Numbered from the stretch's first letter, positions 16,457-25,313 are shown. The stretch: 64,000 nucleotides of DNA from Deinococcus radiotolerans (GCF_014647435.1 NZ_BMPE01000004.1:124001-188000); one strand, 5' to 3'. Program-made: numbers and translations. The notes: generated by a model not told the origin, from the sequence alone.

Positions 16457-17739
16457 GGGGGCCGGGTGGGGTGGAGGCACTCCTCGCGCAGCTGGAAGCC
16501 GGAGCGCCCGTACCGTTCGAGTCGATCAGTGCCGAGTTGACGCCTTTCGTGTCGCTGCTGGCCCAGCTGCCGGACACGCGGCAGGACCCGCAGTGGCACG
16601 CGGAGGGCAGCGTCGCGGCGCACTCGGCACTGGTGGTTCAAGGGGCTCACGAGCTGGCGGACGGGGCGGACCTGCGCGGGGAGCGGCGGGCCGCGCTGAT
16701 CCTGGCGGCGGCGCTGCATGACGTGGGCAAGGCCCTGACGACCCGGGATGTGTCGGACGAACAGGGGGTTCTGCGGGTGCGTTCGCCGCAGCACGCGCGG
16801 CGCGGGCGGGACGCCCTGTCGTTCCGGCTGCTGGATTCTGGACTGCCGCCCAGCCTGATCCGGACCGTGCTGGCGCTGGTCGCCGCACATCACAGCCTGC
16901 ACCGCGCGCTGGACGGCCACCTGGAACGGGGCGTGCCCGCGCTGGCGCGCCGCGCGCCGCTGCCGCTGCTGACCCTGCTGGCCCGCGCCGACGCGCGCGG
17001 GCGGGTGGTGCTGGGCGAGGACGCCCGCGTGGGCGAGGACACCGCGGACCTGCTGGAACTGGCCGCGCGGGAACTGAACGTCTGGGACGCGCCGCAGCCG
17101 CTGGCGGAGTTCCGGGCGCAGCTGCGCGCCCTGCTGCCCGGCGCGGACGACGACCTGCTGGCCCTGGCGCTGGGGCGCGGCGTGGCGGACTGGGAGGCGG
17201 GCGTGATCCACACGCCCCACGAGGCCGCGCAGCGCGTCCAGGCCGCTGCCCGGCAGGGGTTCCCGCGTCTGACGGTGCTGTGCGGGCCGTCCGGCAGCGG
17301 CAAGAGCACCCTGGCCGCCCAGATTCCAGGGGCGCGGGTGATCAGCCTGGACGCCCTGCGCGCGCAGCTGGGGCGCGGCGCGCAGGACCAGCGCATGAAC
17401 GGGCAGGTCCTTCAGGCGGCCCGCGAGGCGTTGCGTGAGGGCCTGCGGCGGCGTGAGCATGTCGTGTGGGACGCCACCAGCCTGCGGCGCGATCAGCGGG
17501 CGCAGGTGCTGGGCCTGGGGCAGGATTACGGCGCGCTGACGCGGGTGTGGGTGGCCTGGACCCCGCCGGGCGTGGCGGCGCAGCGCAACGCCACGCGGGC
17601 GCGGGTGGTGCCGGGGGCGGTGCTGGCCGATCAGCTGCGCATGCTGGAATTCCCTGATCTCAACGAGGCGCATGAGGTCACGCTTCACCCTCCTGGAGGT
17701 GACGTATGGACGCTGGAATCACCTTTCCTCCTCAGCTGA
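16453..17739 (+). CDS. HD-Pnk: HD-domain phosphatase fused to 5'-OH polynucleotide kinase
   Basis: 428 residues. The N-terminal HD phosphohydrolase has 'HAEGSVAAHS' (His), 'AAALHDVGKALT' (His-Asp) and 'LLARADARGR' (Asp), about residues 52-185. The C-terminal P-loop kinase has 'GPSGSGKSTL' (about 278-287), 'VISLDALR' and the kinase lid 'VVWDATSLRRDQR'. This matches the HD-Pnk architecture characterised from Runella slithyformis, where the HD domain removes 3'-phosphate or 2',3'-cyclic phosphate and the kinase phosphorylates 5'-OH ends. All key residues seen are intact. It overlaps the ligase gene upstream and the second nucleotidyltransferase downstream (34 bp). Confidence 0.88.
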   Translation: MRGPGGVEALLAQLEAGAPVPFESISAELTPFVSLLAQLPDTRQDPQWHAEGSVAAHSALVVQGAHELADGADLRGERRAALILAAALHDVGKALTTRDVSDEQGVLRVRSPQHARRGRDALSFRLLDSGLPPSLIRTVLALVAAHHSLHRALDGHLERGVPALARRAPLPLLTLLARADARGRVVLGEDARVGEDTADLLELAARELNVWDAPQPLAEFRAQLRALLPGADDDLLALALGRGVADWEAGVIHTPHEAAQRVQAAARQGFPRLTVLCGPSGSGKSTLAAQIPGARVISLDALRAQLGRGAQDQRMNGQVLQAAREALREGLRRREHVVWDATSLRRDQRAQVLGLGQDYGALTRVWVAWTPPGVAAQRNATRARVVPGAVLADQLRMLEFPDLNEAHEVTLHPPGGDVWTLESPFLLS

Positions 17740-18503
17740 CCAGAGCCGTGCGGGAGCACGCGTTCCCGCTGGTGTTCGCGACGGTCAGTGGGGCGCACCT
17801 GTACGGGTTTCCCAGTGCGGACAGCGACTGGGACCTGCGCGGCGTGCACGTGCTGCCGCTGGCGGACGTGCTGGGTCTCAGGGAGGGGCCCGGCACCCTG
17901 TCCCTGGAGCGGGATGACGGGACCGTCGAGCTGGATCTGGTGACGCATGACGCCCATAAATTCGCGGGGCTGCTGCTGAAGCGGAACGGGTACGTGCTGG
18001 AGCAGCTGCTGTCGCCGCTGGTGGTCCACTCGTCAGCGGCGCACGCGGCGCTGGTGGCGCTTTCGCCGGGGGTGCTGACGCGGCATCACGCGGCGCACTA
18101 CCTGGGGTTCACGGTGAACCAGTGGCGGCTGCTGGAGAAGGAGGCTCCCACCGCTCAGGGCGCGCGCGTGAAGCCGCTGCTGTACGCGTTCCGCACGGTG
18201 CTGACCGGCCTGCACCTGCTGCGCACCGGGCAGGTGGAGGCGAACCTGGGTGTGCTGAACGCCGGGGCGCGCCTGCCGTTCCTGGAGGACCTGATGGCGC
18301 TGAAACGTTCGGGCCGGGAGGCCGAACCGCTGCCGGAGCCGCTGGACACGTACCGCGCGGCGCACCTGCGGCTGCTCGCGGCACTGGAGGACGCCCCGCA
18401 CACCACCCGGCTGCCTGGGGCCGTGCCGGCCGGGGTGCAGCGCGCGGTGAGCGACTGGGTCGTGCAGGTGCGGCTGGGGACCCTGCCCCTCACTGCACGT
18501 TGA
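17706..18503 (+). CDS. RlaP-like nucleotidyltransferase 2 (RNA-repair associated)
   Basis: 265 residues. It has 'SGAHLYGFPSADSDWDLRG' (28-46), again with the Gly-x-x-x-Gly and Asp-x-Asp metal site, then 'YVLEQLLSPLVV' and a helical C-part with 'YLGFTVNQWRLLEKE' and 'VKPLLYAFRTVLTGLHLL'. It lacks the N-terminal SH3-like segment of the first paralogue, so the two may have different partners or substrates. It begins inside the HD-Pnk gene with a good GGAGGT ribosome site and ends by overlapping the convergent glycosidase gene by 14 bp. Confidence 0.82.
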   Translation: MDAGITFPPQLTRAVREHAFPLVFATVSGAHLYGFPSADSDWDLRGVHVLPLADVLGLREGPGTLSLERDDGTVELDLVTHDAHKFAGLLLKRNGYVLEQLLSPLVVHSSAAHAALVALSPGVLTRHHAAHYLGFTVNQWRLLEKEAPTAQGARVKPLLYAFRTVLTGLHLLRTGQVEANLGVLNAGARLPFLEDLMALKRSGREAEPLPEPLDTYRAAHLRLLAALEDAPHTTRLPGAVPAGVQRAVSDWVVQVRLGTLPLTAR

Positions 18504-20070
18504 AGGCCGAGGTGCGGGTCAGGATCACCGCGCCCTGCCGGTTCTGGACGCTCAGGGTCAGGCTGTGCGCGCCGGGGCCGAGCGTGGCGGGCAGCGTGAA
18601 GGCGTACGGCAGGGTCTGCCCGACCGGGACGGGCTGCCCGTCGAGGGTCAGCGTGACGCGCGCGGCGGCCTCCACCGTCTTGATCCAGAGGTTCCCGCCA
18701 TGCGGCGTTCCGCCGGGGACGCTGGTGGGCAGCGCGCGTGGGGTGAGGGCCGCGCCGCTTCCGGGCCGCGCCAGGAACGCCGGGTGCGTGAGCAGTTCAC
18801 GGAACGCGGCGAGTTTCTCGGGGCTGTCCAGCAGGCGGTAGTCGTTGCGGCGCGTGACGGGCCTGGGCTGCACGTATGGGCTGGTGAGCATGTTCAGGTC
18901 CAACCAGTTGATGTTCTTCACACGCGGGTATTTCAGCGCGGCGCCCCAGTACAGCTCGCGGAGTTTCGCGGCAGCGAACGCGGCGTACCCGGTGGCGGGC
19001 TGCGCGCCGCTGCGGCTGGAGGACGCGAACTCGCTGATCTGGATGGGGTGCGCGCAGGCGTAGCGGCGGTAGATGACGTCCAGCGCGTCCAGCGGGCTGT
19101 CGTTCAGGGCGCTGTCGCGGACGTTGCCGTTGCGAAACGGCGTGGCGTAGACGCTCAGGCCCACCCAGTCCACGGCGTCCGCGCCGGGGTAGTAGCGGTC
19201 AATGACGTCCAGGCGGGAACTCATAGGCATCCAGACCAGGGCCACGTTGGGCGCCAGTCTCTGCATGACGTCATGCACGAGGCGGAACTTGGCGCGGTAC
19301 AGCGTGGGGTCGCGGCTCCACTCGTTGGCGGGGTCGTTGAACTCCCCGGCGAAACGCAGGTAGATGGGCGTGCCCGAGGCGCGGGCGGCCTGCGCGAAGG
19401 GAATCAGGGTCTGTTCGGTGATCTGCCGCAGTGGCAGGCCCGGTTCCAGCGCGATGTGCACGGCCATGCCCGCCTGCCGTGCCGCCCGCACCCAGCGGGT
19501 GGGGAAGGCCTCGCCGCGGCCGGAGGCGCGCAGCGTGAAGTACCGGAAACTCACGGCCAGTGGGGTGCCCAGGCGCGGGTCCACGCGCAGGGTCCCGGCC
19601 GGGGTCAGGGCCTGCTCGTCGGCGTAGCGGCCCAGCAGGATCCCGGCGGCTGGTTCCAGCCGGGCGGGCCGCGCGGCGCAGGTGGGCGCCGGGTCCGGGC
19701 TGAAAGTCGCGGGGGCTAGCAGGTACGCCTGGCCGTCCTGGCGGTAGCGGGCGGCGATCAGGTCGGTGGCGCGGGCGGTGTTCAGGTCGCCGCGCGCGCG
19801 GGCCAGGTTCGCGGCCTGCGTGTAGGCCTGCACGGCGCCGTCGTAGTCGCGCATCTGGGCGCGGGTGTCGGCCAGGGCGCGCCAGTTGGCGGCGGTGGGG
19901 TTCAGGGTGGTCGCCTGGAGGTACGCGGCGTGCGCGGCGGTCCACTGCCCGGCGCGGGCCTGCGCGCGGCCCTGCGCGTACCACTGGTCAGCGCTGCGGG
20001 GTGAGGTGGTGGCGGCGGCCGGGACGGCGAGCAGGGCGAGCAGGAGGACGGCGCGGCGCATTCCGCGCAT
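18490..20070 (-). CDS. Exported TPR protein with GH26-like glycoside hydrolase domain
   Basis: About 526 residues. Order: signal peptide ('RRAVLLLALLAVPAAA'), two to three TPR-like repeats ('AYLQATTLNPTAANWRALAD', about 30-95), a GH26-like barrel, and a C-terminal Ig-like domain ('LDGQPVPVGQTLPY ... GPGAHSLTLSV'). In the barrel, 'IYLRFAGEFNDPANEW' should carry the acid/base Glu and 'IQISEFASS' the nucleophile Glu, as in mannanase-like GH26 enzymes. The expected site of action is the cell surface. Of several possible starts (20091, 20070, 20061), none has a convincing ribosome site. Confidence 0.75.
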   Translation of the reverse strand: MRGMRRAVLLLALLAVPAAATTSPRSADQWYAQGRAQARAGQWTAAHAAYLQATTLNPTAANWRALADTRAQMRDYDGAVQAYTQAANLARARGDLNTARATDLIAARYRQDGQAYLLAPATFSPDPAPTCAARPARLEPAAGILLGRYADEQALTPAGTLRVDPRLGTPLAVSFRYFTLRASGRGEAFPTRWVRAARQAGMAVHIALEPGLPLRQITEQTLIPFAQAARASGTPIYLRFAGEFNDPANEWSRDPTLYRAKFRLVHDVMQRLAPNVALVWMPMSSRLDVIDRYYPGADAVDWVGLSVYATPFRNGNVRDSALNDSPLDALDVIYRRYACAHPIQISEFASSSRSGAQPATGYAAFAAAKLRELYWGAALKYPRVKNINWLDLNMLTSPYVQPRPVTRRNDYRLLDSPEKLAAFRELLTHPAFLARPGSGAALTPRALPTSVPGGTPHGGNLWIKTVEAAARVTLTLDGQPVPVGQTLPYAFTLPATLGPGAHSLTLSVQNRQGAVILTRTSAFNVQ

Positions 20071-20190
20071 GGTAGAGGCTGAGCACCGCATGAAGCTGCG
20101 GCGAAGCTCGCAGGATCAGCTTCGGGTCAGTTTCCACTCACGCGGGACGCCCGTCCGCTCCCGGAAGGCCGCTGTGCGAGGATACGGGGC

Positions 20191-21432
20191 GTGACCCTGA
20201 CCGCCGCCCCCGACGTCATCGAGCTGCCCGCGCTGGCCCTGGTGCTGCTCGCGGGCGTGCCGGGCTCGGGCCGCCGGGCGTTCGCGGCGCGGCATTTCAC
20301 ACCCGGCGAGGTGTTCGACGCCCACGCCTTCCAGGAGCCAGCGGACCTGCACGCGGCGGTGGCGGCGCAGCTGGCCGCGGGTGAACTGGCGGTGGTGATC
20401 GCCCCGGCCACGCGCCCCGCCGAGCGGGCCCCCTGGTCGGCGCTGGCCCGCGAGCACGACGTGAAGGCGGTGGCCGTCCTGCTGGATGAGGAGCGCGCTG
20501 TGCTGGAGGCACGAACAGCGAACAGCCTGAGCCGCGAGGAGCTGATCGCACAGGTTTCGGAGCTGCGGCGCACGGCGGGTGGCCTGCGCGCCGAGGGCTT
20601 CCGTCAGGCGTGGCACCTGCGAGGCGCGCAGATCGCCCGTGTGGGCGTGCGGCGCGTACCGCTGCGGGTGGACCGCCGCGACCTGCACGGCCCGTTTGAC
20701 CTGATCGGGGACGTGCACGGCTGCCTGAATGAACTGCGCGAGTTGCTGGCCTGCCTGGGCTACGCGGTGCAGGGGGATACGATGACACCTCCAGCGGGCC
20801 GCACGGCAATCTTCCTGGGCGACCTGACCGACCGCGGGCCGGACAGTGCGGGCGTGCTGCGCCTCGTGATGACCATGGTCGCGTCGGGCGCGGCGCTGTG
20901 CGTGATGGGCAACCACGACGAGAAGCTCCTGCGCGCCCTGAGTGGCAAGGCCGTCAAGGCGATGCACGGGCTGGACGTGACCCTGGCGCAGCTGGACGCG
21001 GCGGGCCCCGCGTTCCAGGGGCAGGTGCGGGCCTTCCTGGAAGGACTGCCCGCGCACCTCGTGCTGGACGGAGGTCAGCTGATCGCGGCACACGGGGGCC
21101 TGCCGGCGCACCTGCACGGGCGCGGGAGTGGCCGCGCGCGGAGTTTCGCGCTGTACGGGGACACGACCGGCGCGTACGACGAGCTGGGCCTGCCGGTACG
21201 GCGCGACTGGGCCGCCGGGTACGCGGGCGCGCCGCTGGTCGCGTACGGACACACGCCGCACGCCACGCCCCGCTGGGTGGGGAACACCGTGAACATCGAC
21301 ACCGGCTGCGCGTTCGGTGGGGCGCTGACCGCGCTGCGCTACCCGGAGCGGGAGACGCTCAGCGTTCCGGCCCGCGCCGTGTACGCCCAGCCGCCCCGGC
21401 CGCTTCCACCGGGCCAGCCGCCGCTGGCGTGA
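20191..21432 (+). CDS. Pnkp-like RNA 3'-end phosphatase with degenerate kinase domain
   Basis: 413 residues. The C-terminal two thirds is a calcineurin-type phosphoesterase with all metal motifs: 'LIGDVHGCLNEL' (about 172), 'FLGDLTDRGPDS' (about 209), 'VMGNHDEKLL' (about 239), 'AAHGG' and 'YGHTP'. The first 165 residues follow the bacterial Pnkp kinase module ('ALVLLAGVPGSGRRAFAARH', 'GGLRAEGFRQAWHLRG', 'GPFDLIGD'). The P-loop reads GVPGSGRR, however, where GxxGxGK[ST] is needed, and the kinase 'DAT' is 'PAT'. The kinase should therefore be dead. No ligase domain follows. Probable metal-dependent RNA end phosphatase near the RNA-repair operon. It overlaps the convergent EamA gene by 74 bp. 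Confidence 0.82.
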   Translation: MTLTAAPDVIELPALALVLLAGVPGSGRRAFAARHFTPGEVFDAHAFQEPADLHAAVAAQLAAGELAVVIAPATRPAERAPWSALAREHDVKAVAVLLDEERAVLEARTANSLSREELIAQVSELRRTAGGLRAEGFRQAWHLRGAQIARVGVRRVPLRVDRRDLHGPFDLIGDVHGCLNELRELLACLGYAVQGDTMTPPAGRTAIFLGDLTDRGPDSAGVLRLVMTMVASGAALCVMGNHDEKLLRALSGKAVKAMHGLDVTLAQLDAAGPAFQGQVRAFLEGLPAHLVLDGGQLIAAHGGLPAHLHGRGSGRARSFALYGDTTGAYDELGLPVRRDWAAGYAGAPLVAYGHTPHATPRWVGNTVNIDTGCAFGGALTALRYPERETLSVPARAVYAQPPRPLPPGQPPLA

Positions 21433-22297
21433 CCTTCGCGGGCCACTGGGCCAGCAGCGCGCCCGCCAGGATCAGCGTGCCCCCCAGCGCCGCGCCGGGC
21501 CCCGGCGTCTCGCGCAGCACCGCGCCCGCCAGCAGCACCGTGAAGAGGGGCTCCAGGGTGCCCAGCAGGCTGGCGCGCGTCGCCCCCAGCCGCTGGATCG
21601 CGCCGTACAGGGTGGGCACCGCGATGATGGTGGGCAGCAGCGCCAGCGCCAGGATCGGCCCCCACTGCGCCGCCCCCTGCGGCACGCGGAACGTTCCGCC
21701 GAGCAGGCCCAGCGCCGCGAACACCAGCCCGCTGATCAGCGCCATGTGCGCCGTGGCCGCCAGGGCACTCACGCCGCCCAGCAGCCGCTCACTGGCCACC
21801 AGGTACGTGGCGTACAGCGCGCCCGCACCCGCCGCGAAACCCAGGCCCACGGCGTCCCGGTCCGCGGCGGACGGCAGGCCCACCACCAGGCCCAGCCCCA
21901 CGCCCGCCAGCGCCACCGCGCCCAGCTGCGTGCGGCGCGGCGCGCGGCCCAGCACCCACGACAGCAGAATCACGAACGCCGGCGCGAGGTACAGCAGCAG
22001 CGACGTCGCGCCCGCCGAGACCCGCTCCAGCGCCCCGAAGTAACAGGTGGTCGCCAGGGTGTACAGCAGGCCCACGCCCAGCATCCGCGCCCGCTGCGCA
22101 CCCGTGACCCCGCGCGAACTGACCGGCAGCAGCAGCGCCGCCACAATCAGGAACCGCCAGCCCAGCGTCGTGAAGGACGCCAGCCCCGCCTGACCCGCCA
22201 GTTTCCCCCAGATGCCCAGCGTTCCGAACGCCGCCGCGGACGTCACGCCCAGCAGCACGCCCCGGCGGACATCCAGTTCCCCTGCCCCTCTGCTCAT
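21359..22297 (-). CDS. EamA/DMT-superfamily inner-membrane transporter
   Basis: 312 residues with about ten hydrophobic helices in two EamA halves. Each half has the expected first-helix pattern ('SAAAFGTLGIWGKLAG', then 'AAGAGALYATYLVASERLLGG') and the end pattern 'GATRASLLGTLEPLFTVLLAG'. These carriers export or import amino acids or related metabolites; the substrate is not readable. TACCCT lies 7 nt before the ATG, a leaderless layout. The 3' end is embedded in the phosphoesterase gene on the other strand (74 bp), and its upstream region carries the structured repeat copy 2. Confidence 0.88.
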   Translation of the reverse strand: MSRGAGELDVRRGVLLGVTSAAAFGTLGIWGKLAGQAGLASFTTLGWRFLIVAALLLPVSSRGVTGAQRARMLGVGLLYTLATTCYFGALERVSAGATSLLLYLAPAFVILLSWVLGRAPRRTQLGAVALAGVGLGLVVGLPSAADRDAVGLGFAAGAGALYATYLVASERLLGGVSALAATAHMALISGLVFAALGLLGGTFRVPQGAAQWGPILALALLPTIIAVPTLYGAIQRLGATRASLLGTLEPLFTVLLAGAVLRETPGPGAALGGTLILAGALLAQWPAKVTPAAAGPVEAAGAAGRTRRGPER

Positions 22298-22360
22298 CCG
22301 CCCGAGGGTACTGCCTCACCGTTGCCCGGGCACGGGTCGCGCTAGCCTGAGGCACGTGAT

Positions 22361-22483
22361 GCGGCTTCCGTCTGTTTCGTCGACAACCCGGAACGGCACC
22401 GAGTCGTCAACTCCACGCCCGGAACCCGCGCGGCTCCTGCTCGCTCCGCTCGGTCCCAATCAGCGCGGTGCGCCGATCGGGAC
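22361..22483 (-). ncRNA. Structured repeat element, copy 2
   Basis: Minus-strand fold: first hairpin arms 22470-22483 and 22453-22466; outer 10-bp stem 22420-22429 with 22361-22370 (one mismatch); internal loop GGCGTGGA/GAAACAGA identical to copy 1; inner 13-bp stem 22399-22411 with 22379-22391 and a 7-nt loop. The inner stem has three changes from perfect pairing and all are G-U on the minus strand; the first hairpin has a wholly different sequence from copy 1 but still pairs. It lies between the leftward EamA gene (63 bp away) and priA. Confidence 0.75.
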
Positions 22484-22492
22484 GGATGCTGG

Positions 22493-25009
22493 ATGACCCC
22501 ACCCGCCGCCCCCTCTCTGGAATCCTGGCTGGTGGTCGTGAATCTGCCCATTGGGCCGTGTGATTTCGCCCCGCCGCACGGCTGGACGGGCGCGGCGCCG
22601 CTGGGCTGTCGGGTGCTGGTGCCGTGGCGCGGCGCGCTGGAGGTCGGACTGGTCGTCGGGAGCGGCGACGGACGCGGCGGGCACCGATTGCGGGAGCCCG
22701 TGCACGTCCTCGACGACCCCGATGGCCCCTGGGTGACCCCGGCGACCGCAGCCGGCGTGCAGGGCTGGGCGGCGGACGCCCGCATTCCCGCCGGGCTGAT
22801 CTGGGGGGACCTGCTGGGCGTGGGCTGGCAGGCTGAGGTGACGCACATGGTCCGCGCGGTGGAGGGCGCGAACCTGAGCATGTTCGCGCGCCGCCCGCCC
22901 ACTGAACGCTGGACGGACGCGGGCGCGTTCCCGGACGCGCTGCTGGACGCCATCCGCGAGCAGGGCCTGCTGGAGGAACGCTTCACGCCCCGCCCCCGCA
23001 TGCGCGGCGCGGTCGCCGCCCGCCCCCTGGACGAGGTGCCACTCGCCAGCCGCACCGCGACGGTCCTGAGGGCCGTGACCCCCGCCCCGGGGGGCCTGAC
23101 GGCGAAGCAGGCACAGGCCGCCGCGTGGCTCTCAGCGCACGGCCCCTGCGACACGCTGAGCGGCTGGGCGAAGGGCGCGGGGGTGAGCAGCGGCGTGGTC
23201 ACGGCGGCCCTGAACGCGGGCGGCGCCGAGTACACGCTGGTCGATGCCCCCCCGCCGCCCGCCTGGACGTGGCTGCACGAGCACGGCCCGGTGGACACGT
23301 ACGCCGCGTGGGCGAACAGTGCCTCGGCGGACGGGGTGCCGCTGACCCCCACGCAGGCGGGCACGCTGGCCCTGCGCGGCTGGGCCGACACGATCGAGGT
23401 GCCGCAGCCCCCACCCGCCCTGCCGGAACCGTACCCGCAACCCGACCCCGCCGGGGCGCCCGACCCGCTGCCGGAGGCGCCGGTGTGGCGGCTGCACGGT
23501 GGCCGCGCCCGCGCGCGCTTCGCGCTGCTCGCCCCGCGCGTCACGCGGCTGCTCACGCAGGGGCGGGGCGTGCTGGTCCTGGCACCAGACCACGCGACGC
23601 TGCGCCGCGCCTGGGAGGGCCTCTCCGGCCTCGCCGCGCACGCGGGCACGGGGGCGGCGCAGCTCAGCGGCACCCTCAGCGAGCCGCAGCGCGCCCACAC
23701 CTGGCAGCTCATCCGCACGGGCGCGGCCCGGCTCGTCATCGGCAGCGGGCACGCGCTGGCCGCCCCGCTGGACGACCTCGCGCTGATCGTCGTGCTGGAG
23801 GAGGCCAGCGACGCGCACAAACTCCTGAGTGGCAGCCGCGCGTTCCTGCCCGACCTCGCCACGCGCATCGCCGCCGCGCACGACGCCGCCCTGGCCCTGG
23901 TGGGCACCACGCCCGCCGCCGAGAGCGTCCCCCACCCCGGCGCGGTCCTCCCCCCGCCGCGCGCCCGCGTGCACGTCGTGGACTACGCCAACCCGCCCGA
24001 GCAGGCCGAACTGGGTCCGCTGTCCAGCGTGCACCTGCGCCTCGGGGACCAGGGCTACCCGCTCAGTCACGACCTCGCCCGGGTGCTGCGGCAGGTGCAG
24101 GAACGCGGCCGTCAGGCGGCCCTGCTCGCGCCCCGGCGTGGGTACAGCGCCCTGCTGCGCTGCCCCAGCTGCGACCACACCCCGCAGTGCCGCAACTGCG
24201 ACGTGCCGCTGCGCTTCCACCGCGAGGGGCGGCAGCTCACCTGCCACCAGTGCGGGTACCACCAACCCATCCCCGAACGCTGCGATCAGTGCGGCGACCC
24301 CATGTGGCAGGCGCGTGGCCCCGGCACCGAATGGATCGCGCAGGAGGTGCAGAAACTCCTCCCCGGCTTCCCCGTCTACCGCCTCGACCGGGACCGCCAG
24401 GACGACCTGACGCCCCTGATGCGCGGCGAGAGTGGCGTCGTCATCGGCACGCAACTCCTGCTGTCCCACGAGCCACCGCCGGACCTCGCGCTGATCGGAG
24501 TCACCCTGGCCGACACGTGGCTGAACGTCAGCGACTTCCGCGCCTCGGAGCGCTACCACCGCCTGCTGCGCCAGCTCGCCGAGTGGCACCCCACCCGCGC
24601 CCCCATGCTGCTCGTGCAGACCTTCCAGGCGGACCACCCCGCCCTGAAAGTCATGGTGGACGGCCGCGACACCCTCGCGTACCCCGCCGCCGAGGAACGC
24701 GCCCGCGCCGCCCTGAACTACCCCCCGCACGCCCGCCTCGCGCAGATCGAGATCAGCGCCCGCGACCAGCACCGGGCCCAGACCGCCGCGCAGGACCTCG
24801 CTGACGCCCTCCACGGCGCCGGCGCCACCGCCCACGAGGTCCTCGGACCCGCGCCCAGTCCCGTCGCCCGGGTGCGCGGTGTGTATCCCTACCACCTCTT
24901 CCTGCGCGCCCGGAACGACACCCGCCTCGGCGAACTCCTGCGCATCCTCGACACCCGCACCTGGAAAGCCAAGATCCGCGTGGACGTGAATCCCAGAGGC
25001 GGGCTGTAG
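22493..25009 (+). CDS. priA: Primosomal protein N' (PriA), helicase motifs degenerate
   Basis: 838 residues. The eight zinc-binding Cys are intact in two groups ('RCPSCDHTPQCRNC', 'CHQCGYHQPIPERCDQCG', about 556-603). The N-terminal 3'-DNA-binding domain ('LVVVNLPIG', 'LGCRVLVPWRG') and C-terminal helicase lobe ('YRLDRDRQDDLTPLMRGESG', 'NVSDFRASERYHRLLRQLAEW') are recognisable. The Walker A site is lost: where GxTGSGKT is expected the sequence reads 'LHGGRARARFALL'. The DEEH box reads 'LEEASDAH'. D. radiodurans PriA has been described as a pseudohelicase, and this one matches. It should still act as a replication-restart scaffold. Confidence 0.92.
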   Translation: MTPPAAPSLESWLVVVNLPIGPCDFAPPHGWTGAAPLGCRVLVPWRGALEVGLVVGSGDGRGGHRLREPVHVLDDPDGPWVTPATAAGVQGWAADARIPAGLIWGDLLGVGWQAEVTHMVRAVEGANLSMFARRPPTERWTDAGAFPDALLDAIREQGLLEERFTPRPRMRGAVAARPLDEVPLASRTATVLRAVTPAPGGLTAKQAQAAAWLSAHGPCDTLSGWAKGAGVSSGVVTAALNAGGAEYTLVDAPPPPAWTWLHEHGPVDTYAAWANSASADGVPLTPTQAGTLALRGWADTIEVPQPPPALPEPYPQPDPAGAPDPLPEAPVWRLHGGRARARFALLAPRVTRLLTQGRGVLVLAPDHATLRRAWEGLSGLAAHAGTGAAQLSGTLSEPQRAHTWQLIRTGAARLVIGSGHALAAPLDDLALIVVLEEASDAHKLLSGSRAFLPDLATRIAAAHDAALALVGTTPAAESVPHPGAVLPPPRARVHVVDYANPPEQAELGPLSSVHLRLGDQGYPLSHDLARVLRQVQERGRQAALLAPRRGYSALLRCPSCDHTPQCRNCDVPLRFHREGRQLTCHQCGYHQPIPERCDQCGDPMWQARGPGTEWIAQEVQKLLPGFPVYRLDRDRQDDLTPLMRGESGVVIGTQLLLSHEPPPDLALIGVTLADTWLNVSDFRASERYHRLLRQLAEWHPTRAPMLLVQTFQADHPALKVMVDGRDTLAYPAAEERARAALNYPPHARLAQIEISARDQHRAQTAAQDLADALHGAGATAHEVLGPAPSPVARVRGVYPYHLFLRARNDTRLGELLRILDTRTWKAKIRVDVNPRGGL

Positions 25010-25063
25010 GCAACGTCAGTCCAGCAGCGCGAACCCGCTTCAGTTCACCCAGGGAAGATTGAC

Positions 25064-25312
25064 ATGAACATTGGGATCAAGGTCGTTTATCAGGATTCAA
25101 CCGCCATCATCTTCGAGTCCCCGCTGCGCGCGTATCCCAGTCTGGCCATTCAGGGTGATCGTCTGGCCCTGCTGGCTATCAGAACGCAGGAGGTTCTCGA
25201 CTCGCTCCGACGGGGAGAGATCAGCGAGGAGAGCCTTGACCTGCTGGAGAACGTGGCGGACACCTTGACTCACATTGATCAGCTGTACCGGGAACACGGC
25301 GAGCGTTCATAG
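25064..25312 (+). CDS. Small hypothetical protein (possibly DUF6959-like)
   Basis: 82 residues with a GGGAAGA ribosome site before the ATG. The first half is two or three beta-strands ('[21 protein letters not shown]'), then '[21 protein letters not shown]' and an acidic helical end ('[18 protein letters not shown]'). The 'FPG-vvQGDsLs-L' style segment recalls the DUF6959 family, a weak resemblance from memory. Codon use is less GC-extreme than its neighbours, with several AT-rich codons, so it may be a recent arrival. No function is proposed. Its stop is 1 bp from the end of the convergent ABC transporter gene. Confidence 0.6.
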
Positions 25313-25313
25313 C

